Assembly: GCA_029891385.1 (NCBI GenBank) | Contig: CM057228.1 | Coordinates: 65,912,523-65,976,522 of the forward strand | DNA: 64,000 bases | Reading direction: 5' to 3' | Source: Erythroxylum novogranatense | Taxonomy: Eukaryota; Streptophyta; Magnoliopsida; Malpighiales; Erythroxylaceae | Shown: positions 1-13,330 of the stretch, piece by piece | Layout: every line of letters begins with the position of its first letter | Numbering within the stretch: position 1 is the first letter of the stretch | Notes under the pieces: generated by a model | What the model saw: the letters and a program-made list of their open reading frames with translations, nothing else | Database searches by the model: none | What the model was told of the DNA's origin: nothing | Position numbers and translations under genes: made by a program

Positions 1-1960
1 TAATACTATTTATAAAATGACTGCAAAGATTATAGCAAACAGATTGAAGTGCTTTGAAGGATGTCAATGATCCTGCTAAAGGTGCATTCATTATAGGGAG
101 ATCAATAAGAGATAATATATTGCTTATACAAGAAATAATGAAGGACTACACCTTAGGTAAAGCCATCAGAATTTATTCTTTCAAATTTGATTTTTCTAAA
201 ACTTTGGACACCATAAAATGGAATTTTATTAAATCTTGCCTACTAGCTCTTTGATTCCCGAAGTAGCTTGTTAAATGGATAACGGAATGCATGATAACAA
301 CTTTTAGCATTCTTATTAATGGAGGTACTACTCATCTTTAGAAATACCAAGAGAATAGAGCAAAGGGATCTTCTTTCCCTTTACTTATTCATATTAGCTA
401 TGGAATTTTTATCTATAATGCTCAACAAACTCGTCTTTTGTAATGGCATATTCCAATACCATCGTAGATGTAGGGAGCTAAGGATCACATATTTGATATT
501 GATCTTATATTGTTATGTGATGCTGACCTCCAATCCATTGAAATAATATTAGGTATTCTGAAGTTATTCTCAAATTATTCTGGATTGAAGTTCAATGCTA
601 GCAAAAGGAATATGTTGATTTCTTCTAATATGAGGAATCAATGTGAGTTGAGCAGGAGATCTAGATACAAAATTCAATCTCCATCATTTAGATATCTTTT
701 CATTCCCATTACTATTAGTAAGCTAAAATTTAGAGACTTCATTCCTCTGATTGAATCATCCAAAGCAAGAATCAATGCTTGGCAAAACCAATTTTTATCC
801 TTTGTTGCTAGGCTCACTTCGATCAATTCTATCCTAAATAGTCTACATATGCATTGGAGTGCTCATTTAAATCTTCCTAAAAGAGTTATCAAGGAGATTG
901 AGAGGAGTATCGAAGCTTTCTTATGGTCCAATAAGGCAGAAAATTTAAAAGGGGCAAAGGTTAAATGGGAGGAGATATCTATCCCAAAGAAGATGGGGGT
1001 TAGGAATTATACCTATCTCTCTTATTCAAAAATTCCTTTTAAGTAAAAGGATTTGGAGATTATAAATTGATAAAAGAGCATTACTGATCAAATAGATCGA
1101 TGAAATTTACCTAAAAAATATAATTTGTGGGAGTTGGAAATAAACAAGGAACACTCTTGGTACTTCTCACATATAGTAAAATTGAGAAACCTCTTATACC
1201 TTTGGATTAAGCACAAATTGGGGAATGGTGAAAAAAATTGGTTATGGCATGACAACTGAAATGATCATACTCTATTATTCATGAGAAATGATCTCCTACA
1301 CTTAAGGAATAACATTCCTTTAGATGCTAGAGTTTCTTCAATCATATAGTATGGAGTTTGGCATTGTAACTTTAAAGGCTCCTCTTCACTATCCAATTAT
1401 CTACCTCATCTTCATCATTTTAATAGAGAAGACAAAATCATTTCTTTAGCCAATACAAAAGGGTATTTCACTAATGACTCTTGCTACAAAATTTACAAAA
1501 CTAATTAGCGAGTGAACCATGGTATGAATTACTATGGAAATAAACTTTGAACTTCAAGGCTTCCTTGATCAAGTAGCTAGTTATAAAAAATAAAATCAAA
1601 ATTAAGGATTGGTGGTTTGGCTCCTATGATCCTATTTATGTCTTACATAAAGAAGAGGAGGAAAGCACGAATCATCTTTTCTTCCAATGCAGGTTCTCTA
1701 AAGTTATTTGGAATAAAGTGTTGCATCTTTTAATAGTTCATTGTCAAGCATATAAATGGAATAGGCTTATGGCATAGGTTACCAAAAAGGTCAAGGAACT
1801 CAAGAAAAATGGTGAGCTACTTAAAATTGCTATCATTTTAACAATTTATTCAATATGGATAGAAAGAAACAACATATTATGCAAAGGGGAAACCACAGAA
1901 GATGTCAATTAACTGATAACAGTTTAAATTGGATTAGAGAGATCATGATAACAAGGAATG
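1..1960 (+). pseudogene. L1-type LINE ORF2 relic (reverse transcriptase and zf-RVT tail)
   Basis: This is a non-LTR retrotransposon reverse transcriptase, cut off by the left edge of the window. Visible landmarks in order are a GRSIRDNIL motif (about 100-125), the FDFSKTLDTIKW segment that holds a catalytic aspartate in the family (about 185-220), the GLKFNASKRN segment (about 575-605), the long SKARINAWQ...INSILNSLH thumb region (about 755-850), and a zf-RVT-like tail ending in HLFFQC and KVIW (about 1670-1720). The reading frame changes several times and stops are frequent. The usual FADD box reads FDID (about 490-500), and the zf-RVT cysteine pair is lost. The longest intact piece is 510-1046. 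The 3' end is uncertain: recognisable protein similarity fades near 1960 and no poly(A) tail is evident. The family is clear and the copy is non-functional. Confidence 0.85.
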
Positions 1961-4900
1961 CATAAAGCAAGCTCACACTAGGCATAAAGCTCAAATGGAA
2001 TCTTTCGTAATTTGAAACTTTGTTCTCAGGATTTTTGTATAGAACTATAACTTGTTTATGAATGGTCTTACATTGCAGTGGTGTAATAACTTTAGTTAGT
2101 GTTTTAATAAAATCTTTCATTCATTTTCTAAAAATAAGATCTGATGAACATGTTAATGTAATTTATAAATACCTTTTTAAAATCTTTTTAATTTCAATAT
2201 AATTATCAATGTTAACATTATGCATATTATTTTCTAGGTTGAAACAACTTCAACTAAAGGACCATGCATTAGAGAATTATCATAGCTAACTGTACAATAG
2301 TAACCTAATGATTCTTATATCTTACAAATTATAATGCTAATCATTTGACCTAATTTATTTCCAACTAACCCAAATTCAAAGTTGTATGTCTATTACTGAT
2401 GAATGTCATCCTAGTCAATGAAGCATCAATGTGAGTTGTATTCATTTTAAACTAATATGCATATTCATTAGTAGTTTGATCAATTTTAAACTGATATGTG
2501 TGTTTATTAATAGGTTGTTTCATAAGTTGTTAGTTCTTAAAACACTAATCAAAGAAAATATGGATAGGTCAATCCAAAATATTTTAAATTGTCATTTGAA
2601 CTAATAGATCTTGGGCTTAAGAGTAAGTCTAGCATAACTTTAAGACAATTGAAAGCTTATATAAGTAAAAGGAGAGAGTAGCCAATAAGTTGATAGACCA
2701 GACAACTGATTTGGTATATTGATGTATTTTTATCTATGATAATTGAATTGGTCTATTTTGTAGCTAAATCATACATTTACTAGTCAAATTGAATAAATAT
2801 TTTAATTTTCTTAGAGGTTTGATGTATATATGATAAAAAACAATAAGTATTTTTATATGATAAATCTTGTATGTAAAGAAGATTTGATATTATTTATATC
2901 AAGTAATGTATCAACTATCGACTAAAACGTGCTTTCATCTAATTAAGTGTTTTAGCATATCACATACAATTATTTTCTTGTAGCAAAATATTATTGAATT
3001 TGACTATACTTGAATATAGTCTAACACATAATTTTATATTTCGATATAATAATAGAAAACCTAAGTACAATCATAGGAGTCTTGCTAAATTTTTACAACT
3101 ATATTGAAGATGAATAATAAAGCAGAAACAAAATTAAATTCTACAATTATATTGAATAAAATCAAATTTAACTCTTTTTTCTCCCAGTCAACATCTCAAT
3201 GTCTTGTTTCATAATTTTTAATCACTCATCATCTTCCTTTAGTTTATATATACCTCTCCTTCTTTTAGCCTCCTTCTTTAGTGCAAATTTGTCTTTCCTT
3301 AAATTTTGAATTATATAGATAACTCTAAGGAAATTTCTTATTGTATAATTGGAAATTTTCATAATTGCCAATGAGGTTATTGGGACATTCAAAAAATATT
3401 CTACCTAAATTATTATCACTTTATGATATCTTCAAAGAAGCATCTAGTTCACAAAACAAATCACTTTGTTAACATTATTATAATTAAAATTTTTAAATGT
3501 TAAGAATTCCATGTACAAAATTGTAACAAAAGTTTCATAGTTAATATATTCAATCAATTACATTATTATTTCAAAGATAACAAAGCAAATGATGCTTTCA
3601 AGAACATTCACAAAGGTCCATGATTTTGGTAAATAAAGGAAAATGCACAAAGGTGCATCATTTTATCTAACATAAGACAACTTAAAATGATGATAAGAAA
3701 TCCGAATGGAAACTTTAATGTTGTTTCTTAGCATTTTCAGACATTGGTGTGATTTGGACATCATAAACTAGGTTTTCTATATTGTGTTGCTTAGAATTTC
3801 ATCCATCTCACACATATGAAAAAATGTTTCACTATTCCCATTGGTAATGTGAGAGCATGTTTAGTTACAAACTAACATTCAATCCATAAACCAAATACAC
3901 AATTTTTTTTATCACCGTTACATCTAGTCTAGGTAAGAGTTCAAAGTTTTAAATATGCCACAACTTTTATACTTGGTTCCTACTATTCATGAATCCCTCA
4001 AACAATAATTAAGTTCATTCTAATTCATTACAAAAATTAACTAAAAATATAATCAATACACTTCAATTTACAAAAATAACTTAAAATAAGTTGCCACCTT
4101 TTTAGCAACATATAAGATCTTTGTCCATACTATAAATAAAGAGAGTGTTAACGCCATAATAACAAAGCGTAAGGAGGATTTAATCATCAATAGGTTAGAA
4201 ACAGTAAACATATAAAGAAAGCCAAATTAAACAAATCAATTGCTTGGAGGATACCTTAGAGAAGAGATGATGGTGGATTAACAAAGAGGAAACCCAAAAG
4301 AATCATCAATGAATTCTGGGATTAAGGATTAGAGGTTTAAACCAATAGTTAAGAAAAAGATGTGAAATAAGGGAGGTGTTTGGTTTCCCCCAATGTTGTC
4401 ATTTTACTTTGTTATTAAGTCCAAGTCAAAAGATAATCTTTAGGGAAAACTTAAATATTGACATATATGGAAAATAAAACCTCCATTTTCTAATTGTTTA
4501 GGATTAAACCTTGTTAAAAAGTTAATATGTTGGCTCAACTTTTAGTATGCAAAAGAAATTAGTACCAATGTCATACAACTAATACCTATAAGAAATTTAA
4601 TACCTAACGATAATACTTACCTTTTAGTTTGAGTTCAAATTTTTCACATGTTGTATAATAATTTATTTCTATTGTATTTTTGTGTTTAACGCTTGCATAA
4701 ATTTTCAACACTTTCATATTCAACTACATTACAAATTAAAGTTTTCAAATTTATATTATGCTTTTATCTTATAAAATAATGAATGTAATGGAAAGATAAA
4801 TTTTCTTACAAAAGAAGTTTTCAACTTTTCAAAGTATTAAGTTTTCGACTATAAAATTGGTTGATCAAATATTTAAACACAACTTGTCTTTTGAATACAT

Positions 4901-5673
4901 AGTTTCTTTTCCTTATATTTCTTTTCTAATTTTGTACTTACATTCTTGATAAGTTTGAGTTTCTAAACCAATGAATATGATAAGATTCCAGTTAGGATAT
5001 TATTGTTTTTTAAATAATTTTATTAAGATATATCCTTTGTATGGAAATAATAATAATAAAATTATAATTTTAAACCTTTAATCTCCTATAACTTATTAAT
5101 ATTTTGCCATTAGATACTTATCCACTACTAAAGTTTCTTAAGGGTTTAAGTTAAACCATTATATCAATGGGAAACTTTTATAATAGTTTATGATTAAATG
5201 CCCATTATTCTAGGTGCTAATTAAGGATTAACCATGGCACTCAGATTAAGCATATGAAAATATAGATGTTAGTACTGAAACTATCCCTAGACTATTACTT
5301 TGGCAATATATTTGTTTATATTGACATCTAATTTTGCACCAGTAATCTTTGTGTTAAACATAGTACGAACTTTAGCTATAGGCCCAAGATTAATAATGAA
5401 CTTGAATAAATAGAGAAAATATCAAACAGTGCATGTTTGGCTATCCACTGCTCAATGAATAAGCTGCTAAATTGTTTGAATAAGCTCCTCAACATATAAA
5501 CAAACTATTGAAACTTTCAATGAATTTTTATGAAAGTTGTATAACTTTATGTTTTTAATGTCTTTCAACATCTTTCTTAATGCATGGCCTTCTTAACAAG
5601 CCAGCGAAACTATAAGTCCATGAACTTACTTAAGATGGTAGTAAGAGACCTTAGTAGCTATTTAAAGTAACCT
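1961..5673. other. AT-rich spacer with no recognisable feature
   Basis: About 3.7 kb of strongly AT-rich sequence. No open frame looks like a protein family, and I see no LTR termini, tandem array or RNA gene. Short poly(A/T) runs are scattered throughout. Together with 1-1960 it is the part of the window least explained by LTR retrotransposons. It may be old, decayed transposon DNA or intergenic spacer. Confidence 0.5.
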
Positions 5674-5678
5674 TATTG

Positions 5679-7911
5679 TGTTGGGACTCGATCTCGGGAC
5701 CGGACCCCAACCGGAAAAAGGAACAAAAGCAGAAACGAAATGAAATGCGAAGCAAAATGCGGAAGCGAAATCAAAGGCAAACGCGTGCGGAACGAAATCG
5801 AAAACAAAACGCGAATGCGAGAATCGAAGCAGCGGATTTCGAACGAATCGATCGAAAGAACGGAAACTAATCAGAACGAAATGGAAACTCGAATAAAACC
5901 GAAGCGAAATCGAATACGAAACGCAAATTGCGTAAGGACAAAAACTTAATTCCGATATCCGGTAACGAAAACTTTCACAAAGTGTCGCGTTGGAATCCTA
6001 CGACTAACTTGGTCCAAACTAATCCAAAACCGGTATAAATTTTTTTTTCTTATTCCTTTCTTTTTCATATTTTTCATCTTTAGTCAAATTCATTCAAAAC
6101 ATCACAAATCATAGAAATCTTCTTAACAATATTATATATCCCATAAACTATCTTTTACACATCTAATTCTTTTTTTATTCTTTTTCAACTTATTATCTAA
6201 CAAAATTTCGGCAGCATAACAGCTGCATTTGTAAAAACCCAAAACCTGCAAAGGTAAACAAACACTTCTAAAATACTCAAACAATCATCAAAATCATCAG
6301 ACACTCCCATCTGGAATCCAAACACCGGTAAAATACAAATCTATACCTAACACTTCCACAATTCTCAATTCAAATCAAAACATCCTTATTCAAATTCCTC
6401 ATTCAATCCAAAGGCATCTAATCATATCTATATAATCACAAGTCATATTCCATAATCACAAAATTTCTCATATCTCCAACCCATACACAAGTCCAGAAAT
6501 CACTTACAATCCTATAACTCATTTCTATACACAAATTCATATACATCATGAACTAAATACGTCATAAACATAAATGGAATTTCAAGCCATATATAAATTA
6601 CAAAAACATACAAAAGTCGAACTGACGTTTTGACCATCTTTCATCCGATCTCCTGCTCGAAAACCTGAAGATGGGGATGAAAGGGAGGGGGTGAGCTAGA
6701 TAGCTCGTGGATAATATGTTTATAAAATGAATAATAAGCAAAAACAGTTTTCTTCTAAAACTTTTGCCATCTTAAAATTTCACAGTCTAAAGATTGAAAA
6801 TCTCTTATTTCTCAAACTTTTTCACTTTTCAAAACATTTATAAACAATTTCATAAATTTCCCGGTTGAAAAACCTCAATTTCTCTTTTCTTCAAATTCTT
6901 AAATTTTCTTTCCTTCTTCACAAACCATAACCAATTTTAAAACATGAATGCAACACATCTTAAACAAATTAAAAACACCTAACACATCAAAATGGTTTAG
7001 GTCGGTCCTAACAGAACGTACTGCACATTCCCGCAAAGCGGTTCTGTGAAGCCGTGAACAGAGGGGAGTCCAAAATCAGAACTCCTATGTCATTAGCGGG
7101 CAGCCGGGAGAAGGCTATGAAAGGGAGACTAGTGCACTGACTCTTACGGAGGGGACCTAACCAAACCCACATAATACACATAATCGAAAACGAAAATTCG
7201 GATTGCCCGAAGGCACATTTCGAAATCTTGATTTTCAAATCGTGTCTAACTAGACACACTGACATTCACAACTACACATAATTTCACGTAGCAATTACAT
7301 AACACATTCCCAATCATTCAAGAATGCACAATTTCCAAGACATTTAAACAAAATGCCATTCTCATGTTAGAATCTCACACATTTAAACACAAAGAATGCA
7401 AGCATCATAGTAATTTCTTAGAATCATAAATCAAACAAATTTGTTTTTTTTTAATTTATCAATTCAAACAATTTTCATAATTATTAATTCATTTAGAAAC
7501 TTCATCAATTAATCAAATCATTCAAAATCAAAGAATGTAAACAATTAAAACATTTTATTCAAATCATCCAAACCATTTTCATAATTTCTCAAATTTATCG
7601 AAAATAACAAATCGAACAATTTAAACAATTTCTTAAATCATTACAAAATCATCGAATTTCAGAATGTTTACTTTTTCAATCAATTTCACAAATCAGTTGA
7701 AAACAGGAAATTGAACCTTTGTATCATTTTTCGTAATTTTAGAAATTTTCTTCAACTATCAAACATTTTAAAACTTGTAACTATTCTATAAAAAAACATT
7801 CGAACTTAAAACTTTCAGTTTCTCAAATCATTGAACATATAACAAATTTCTCAAATTATTCCATAAACAAGGACTTTAATCATACGAAAATCAAAATTGT
7901 CAAACATTTAC
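5679..7911 (-). repeat. Solo LTR H, left segment
   Basis: In minus-strand sense this is the 3' part of the H LTR. It holds the GA/CG-rich terminal stretch (5690-5960), a region with a GGTATAAATTTTTTTT motif (about 6031), the GGTGAGCT hairpin (6690-6712) and the 20-nt conserved block (7096-7115). The remainder is AT-rich. The arginine- and glutamate-rich frames in 5676-5949 arise from the GA-rich composition and are not genes. The segment ends with TTTAC (7907-7911), the left copy of the target duplication made by J. Confidence 0.8.
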
Positions 7912-10049
7912 TGTTGGACCCTGAATTTTTTTAATGATGTTCTTAAGTATGAATTATGTTAATTAAAATTTTATGATTTAAATTGATTTATTTGAGAGGA
8001 TTATTGGATGATTAATGTTCAATTGTGGTTAAGTGGAAATTAAGGGATAAAATGTGTGAGGGCATTTTAGGAAGATTTCTTAGGTTGAAATGGGTTTAGG
8101 CTTGTGAGAAGGGTAACTTAGTCTTTGTCCTTTTAGAATCAAGAGAAGGAAGATAGAAAGAGAGGAAAAGAGGAGGAAAGGAGAAAAAGAAAAGAGTGCG
8201 CCGCCGGTGAAGGAAGAAGAAGAGAAGAGAGGGTTTTTCGATCTTTGAGATTTCTGACAGTTTGAAGCAATTTCTGGGTAAGTTTATCTTCATCCCGTTG
8301 TTTTGTGGCTAGATTAAAACCTAAGATGGCTTGAATGTGTTAGAATCGAAGGTTTTAGGGTTTTAAGGCAAAAATGGTGAGATTTCTTGGGTTGATGCAT
8401 TTGTGACTGATTTTGAGTTGTTAATGGGTTAGAAATGTAGTATAAGTCATGATCTAAGGTTTAGATGCGTTGCATTTGAGTTTGGGTAAGGATTGAAGTC
8501 AGAAAATATAGGAAAATGAGGTTCGGAGTCGCTGCTCCGACCCGCATGTCGCGACGTGCGCAAGAGCACGCTGCGACGTGAGGAGAAAGATGGCACGCCG
8601 CGTGCACCAGGTGCACGTCCGGCGCAGCATAAAACGATGCTGCGTCGCAAGACGCCATGACAAGACACTTCGCAGACGCCTGCGAGCCCCCCTGTTTTCC
8701 GAAAGTGAAATTTTTAGTATTTTTGGGCATATCTTTTGGTGTAGATGTCCAATTGAGGTGATTTTGGATTCATTGTGAACTAGAAATAAAGGGCTACGAG
8801 TTGTATGAAGAAGGGAAGTTCGGAATTTGTTTCAAAAGGTTCGAGAATTTAGTTGGAAGTCGGATGGAGACCTTTAATACTTTATTTTGATTGTCAAGCT
8901 TTATGGAATATTTTCTATAGATTGTTAATTAAATGAGAACTTGGTTTATTATAAGGAACCAAGCTGATTTGACCCAATCGCAAGAGGAAGGACAGCAGTG
9001 AGTCTGATACTCAAGCGATACTAGGTGGGTAATATGTTTATGGTTATTGTGTGTATGGGCAAATTGCCTTGTGTGTGCTAACTGCTTGCATGATATGACC
9101 TTGTTGGTATTGAATTTTATGATAAATATTGAATTTGCATTGCGACTATGATTATGCATGGCTTGATAGACCTTATGGCATATTTGACAAGAATGGAAAG
9201 AATGAAAATAACGAAAGCTTCGAAAAATGCTTTGAACATGGAACGTATGGATTATGTGTATTGTTTGGGTGAGAGAGTTACGGATGGAGTCACATGCACG
9301 TTGACATAAAGCCTTCTCCCGGCTGCCCGCTTGAGGCCACGAGATCCTTGAAAAATCAGACTCGGATAGTTTACGGATTTAACTTCGGTTTATCCGGATC
9401 GTTTACGGAACTCTCGAACCATTTGTGTGCATCCATGATTGACTTGATAGAAATGATGCATAATAATTGTTATGTTGAGAAACAGAAATTGCATGACATA
9501 TGTTTATATGAATGTGGTTCATTTGATAAATCTTGACTTGCTATACTTGTACATATATATGTTTGAATGTGTGGCTCGTTGCCAATGGCTATAAACGTAT
9601 ATGTCACTGAACTTCGCAGCTCACCCCATTACTCTCCCCTCCTCAGGTGCAGATCGAGACGATTGTCGACCTTGCAAGGCATCTGAAACTTCAAGCTAGT
9701 TAGGAGCCTTGTATTAAGTTAGTACTTTGGTTAGCCCGCCAGCATATCATCATGGAGCATACTTGTGTATTTTGGATTTTAAATTTTATTTCGTATTATG
9801 CTGCATTTGAGAATATTTGCTGAATTTCTCTTAATCTGTAATGGCATGAAACCCCTTAGTTTATGGGGTGTTAAATTCATAGATGGGATACATGTGTAGA
9901 ATGTATATATGAGTATATGAATATATGTGTGAATCGAATTGTGTATTTGTATGGATGTTGGGATCGGGTCCGAAGGTATTTGGGCGCCCAACGCTGGCGC
10001 GACCCGAGGGGCCTCCTCAGGAATGGGGATCCGGGTCCCGGGCCCAACA
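7912..10049 (+). repeat. 5' LTR of element J
   Basis: The LTR begins TGTTGGACCC and ends GGGCCCAACA, giving the usual TG...CA termini within a longer inverted terminal repeat. From left to right it holds a purine-rich tract (8100-8230), a GC-rich slot with the near-palindrome CGTGCACCAGGTGCACG (8601-8617), an anchor sequence (about 8727-8765), the conserved block in sense orientation (9311-9330), the CAGCTCACCCC hairpin region (9615-9655) and a GC-rich terminus. The U3/R/U5 boundaries cannot be placed from sequence alone. The long frames inside it, on either strand, match no protein family. Confidence 0.95.
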
Positions 10050-10053
10050 TGTT

Positions 10054-10065
10054 TGGTATCAGAGC
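10054..10065 (+). other. Primer-binding site of J (initiator tRNA-Met)
   Basis: TGGTATCAGAGC starts four bases after the 5' LTR end. It is complementary to the 3' end of plant initiator tRNA-Met, the usual primer for first-strand synthesis in plant gypsy and copia elements. Its intactness contrasts with the broken coding region. Confidence 0.95.
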
Positions 10066-10216
10066 ACCTAGGTTTAGTGTCCTTGGCTTAGAATGCATAT
10101 AGGACGACTTGTTTGATCTATGATTAATTGTTGCATTGATTACGTGACATGCATATCATGCATACATGTAGATTGACATATAGCTAATCCTTAGTGTTTC
10201 CATTTGAAGGAGTACG

Positions 10217-11470
10217 ATGCCACCTCGTAGAAGGACACGAGGAGTTATGCAAGGATCTACCGCACCTGACTCTCCGACTAGAGAGGAGAGGACTGATGAG
10301 TCAGTTGCCCCAGGGAATGCTGAGGCTTCTGTAGGGCTAGGTAGTGAGCCCATTCCGTCGCCAACTCAGGAGTCGCCAGCTATGCAGGAGCAAGTGCCTC
10401 CTTTGGATCCGAAGTTGTTCCAGGCCTTTACTTAGGCATTCGTGCAGGCTATGGGTCAGATTCCACAGCCTTCTGTTTCAACCCCAGTTCAGAAGGGGAG
10501 ACGGTTTGACCGGTTGAGGAAGTATGGGGCAGTTGATTTCTTTGGGACATCCGATCCTGAAGAAGCCGAGACTTGGTTGAGGAAGACTGAGAGAGTGCTG
10601 GATCAGATGGAGTGTGAGGATGACGAGAGAGTCATCTATGCTGCCAGTTTGCTTCAGGGAGATGCTCTGCATTGGTGGGAGACCGTGCCAGGCAGCCAGA
10701 TGAGGCCAGTAGGGTTGGCATGGCAAGACTTCCTTGTGGATTTCAGGAAGAAGTATCTATCAGAGGTATATGTTCAGCAGAAGCAGAGGGAGTTCCTCAG
10801 TTTGACTCAGAGGGATATGACAGTCAGCGAGTATGAGCGCCGGTTTACACAGCTATCCCGGTATGCTTCAGATCTGATGTTGAGTGAAGCTGCTAGATGT
10901 CGCAGATTTGAGTCAGGATTGCACTTGGCCATCAGAGAGAAGGTGATTGTGCAAAATTTCTGTGATTTCCAGCAGCTAGTTGAGGCAACTCTGAGGGTTG
11001 AAAATATAGAGAATATCAAGAGTGCTGTGAACAAGAAGAGAAAGGGCATAGAGCAGTCCAGGAGGGGAGGTAGCACTAGTACTCCTATGCCAGACAGGAG
11101 TGCTAGGAGCTTCCCGGTCCAGTTAGAGGAGAGGACCAGTGGTGCGAGCCGACCTAGGCCGATGAGGACTTCTACTGTTTCTCACCAAGCCTCAACGGTG
11201 GGTGGCAGTAGAAGGGGAGATGGAGATAGGTCATTCGTCCCGAAGTGTGAGCATTGCGGGAAATCTCATAGAGGAGAGTACTTCAGATTGACGGGAGCTT
11301 GCTTCAACTGTGGAGAGAAGGGACACATTGCCAGAGAGTGTCCTCAGCCTCTACGACAAAAGAGGAGTCAGATGCAAGTTCCGAGGAGGATAGAGACTAT
11401 GGGACAGAGGACTACGACAGAAGTGGGCAGTTCAGATGCAGCCAAGAGGGTGAATCTTTCGGGGAGATCG
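10217..11470 (+). pseudogene. gag: J gag polyprotein (capsid/nucleocapsid), broken
   Basis: The frame opens at ATG 10217, about 150 bp after the primer-binding site, with the basic start MPPRRRTRG that is common in this group. A stop at 10433-10435 interrupts it, and the same frame resumes at once. The capsid-like part (about 10500-11000) has the retrotransposon gag wording [11 protein letters not shown] and [11 protein letters not shown] basic, serine-rich linker follows, then a CCHC zinc knuckle, [14 protein letters not shown] (11300-11341), which binds RNA in the nucleocapsid. A second half-knuckle, CEHCGKSH, precedes it. In the family this protein forms the cytoplasmic particle that packages element RNA. 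Apart from the one stop it is well preserved. Confidence 0.93.
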
Positions 11471-12060
11471 AGAGGGCAGGCACCAGCTCGGGTGTTTGCG
11501 ATGACTAGGAAGGATGCAGAGACCGCTCCAGATGTTGTGACTGGTATGATTCGACTTTTTGCTGATGATGTGCTAGTTTTGATTGATCCGGGTTCTACTC
11601 ATTTGTTTGTTTCTTCGAGTAGACCCGTGTGTGATAGGATTGTGAGCCCATTGGATACTCCACTGATGGTGAGTACTCCAATCGGCCAGTACATTGTGAT
11701 TAGTCAAGTGTTTAGAGGTTGTGAGATTCGCATTGATGGTGAACTTTTAGTGGTCGATTTGATGCCACTGAAGATGGGAGGATTAGATGTGATTTTGGGT
11801 ATGGATACATTGGAGAAGTACAATGCCCGTTTGGATTGTAAGCAGAAGACCGTGGAGTTTGAATTGGATGATGGTAAAAGAGTAGTGTTTACTGGGGACA
11901 GAAAAGCGAGTCCGCCCAGAATTGTTTCAGCATTGACAGCAGAAAGGATGATGAGTAAAGGATGTGAGGCATTCTTGGCCAATGTGGTGGACACCAGGAC
12001 AGATGGAGGAAAGCTGGAGGATATTTCAGTAGTCAAGGAATTCTCGGATGTCTTTCCCGA
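11471..12060 (+). pseudogene. pol: J aspartic protease segment of pol
   Basis: It continues in the gag frame with no separate start, as in chromoviruses that make one polyprotein. The active-site motif is [12 protein letters not shown], with the catalytic aspartate codon at 11585-11587. The flap-side wording [15 protein letters not shown] (about 11760-11810) is typical of retropepsin-like proteases of Ty3/gypsy elements, which cut Gag-Pol into mature proteins. This part is open and keeps its key residues. The protein it sits in is still broken upstream (10433) and downstream. Confidence 0.9.
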
Positions 12061-12967
12061 GGAATTGCCAGGACTACCGCCAGCTAGAGAAATTGAGTTT
12101 CCCATTGAGCTTCTGTCGGGTACAGCCCCGATCTCAATTCAGTTGGAGGAGTTGTTGGAGAAGGGGTATATTCGACCGAGCTCTTCGCCTTGGGGAGCTC
12201 CAGTTCTTTTTGTGAAGAAGAAGGATGGATCGTTAAGGATGTGTGTGGACTACCGGAAACTGAATCAGGTTACGGTAAAGAGCAGGTATCCTCTTCCTCG
12301 CATTGATGATCTGTTTGATCAATTGCAAGGAGCGAGAGTCTTCTCTAAGATAGACTTGAGATCGGGCTATCATCAGTTGAGGATTAAGGAGTCGGATGTG
12401 CCGAAGACCGCTTTCAGGACTCGGTATGAGCATTTTAAGTTCTTGGTTATGCCTTTCAGATTGACAAATGAGCCTGCAACGTTTATGGACTTGATGAATC
12501 GGATTTTTAAGCCATTCTTGGACCAATTTATCATTGTCTTTATCGATGATATCTTGGTTTATTCCAAGAGTGATGCGCAGCATGAGGAGCATTTGAGGAT
12601 TTCTTTAGAGATTTTGAGGAGACATGAGCTTTATGCAAAATTTGATAAATGCGAATTTTAGCTGAGGGAAGTTGCATTTCTTGGACATGTGATCTCAGAG
12701 CAAGGATTGCATGTGGATCCAAAGAAAATAGAAGTTGTGGTGAATTGGGAAGCCCCGAAGAATGTAGCAGAAGTGAGGAGTTTTCTGGGTTTGGCAGGCT
12801 ATTACAGGAGATTCGTGGAGGGATTCTCCATGATAGCCGCTTCGATGACGAAGTTGTTGAGGAAAAATCAGAAGTTTGTTTGGAGTGATGAATGTCAGAA
12901 GAGCTTCGAGGAGCTCTGCGGCCAGATTGACGAAAGTGCACCGATTCGATTTTTCCATCGGTCTTGA
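12061..12967 (+). pseudogene. pol: J reverse transcriptase, truncated by a stop
   Basis: The order of reverse-transcriptase motifs is clear: [41 protein letters not shown] with a catalytic aspartate, and FIDDILVYS carrying the double aspartate (codons at 12545-12550). A gap of roughly fifteen residues appears near 12140, where the family has a proline/tyrosine-rich lead-in. A stop at 12659-12661 falls within the KCEF segment just after the palm. The same frame then resumes with [12 protein letters not shown] and [11 protein letters not shown] up to a stop at 12965-12967. The enzyme would be truncated and inactive. Confidence 0.94.
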
Positions 12968-13330
12968 GGATATCTGTGTCTGTGATGCTTCGAGGAAGGG
13001 TCTTGGTTGTGTTTTGATGCAGGGAGATCGGGTGATTGCTTATGCTTCGAGGCAGTTGAAGCCTTATGAGTTGAACTATCCGACGCATGATTTGGAGTTA
13101 GCAGTTGTGATTTTTGCCTTGAAGATTTGGAGGCATTATTTGTATGGGGTTCAGACAAGGATTTTTACGGATCATAAGAGTCTGAAGTATTTGTTAAGTC
13201 AAAAGGAATTGAATTTGAGGCAGAGAAGGTGGATTGAGTTACTCAAGGATTAAGATTTATTGATTGAGTATCATCCGGGCAAGGCCAATGTTGTGGTGGA
13301 TGCCTTGAGTAGGAAGTCTTCGATTGCGCA
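12920..13330 (+). pseudogene. pol: J RNase H, in a shifted frame
   Basis: Between about 12920 and 12975 the reading frame moves by one and a short stretch joining reverse transcriptase to RNase H is missing. Downstream are the acidic RNase H positions: [21 protein letters not shown] and [11 protein letters not shown]. The domain degrades the RNA strand of the RNA-DNA hybrid. A stop at 13251-13253 follows LLKD, and the connection segment EYHPGKANVVVDALSRK continues in the same frame after it. The domain's residues survive, but it cannot be joined to the reverse transcriptase. Confidence 0.92.

Noticed and set aside
5676..5949. Two overlapping arginine/lysine-rich frames near the start of H
   Set aside because: The GA- and CG-rich LTR end produces charged residues in any frame. 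The equivalent part of I is not open, and no family is recognisable.
8447..8778. Several GC-rich open frames on both strands in the J LTR
   Set aside because: They result from the GC-rich slot of the LTR. They overlap in many frames and have no protein similarity.
10054..10065. tRNA-like sequence near the J LTR, also at 27027 and 53289
   Set aside because: These are primer-binding sites complementary to the tRNA-Met 3' end. No tRNA gene body is present.
11704..13158. Long minus-strand frames (133, 119 and 182 residues) opposite J pol
   Set aside because: They are reverse-strand shadows of the well-supported gag-pol reading on the plus strand.
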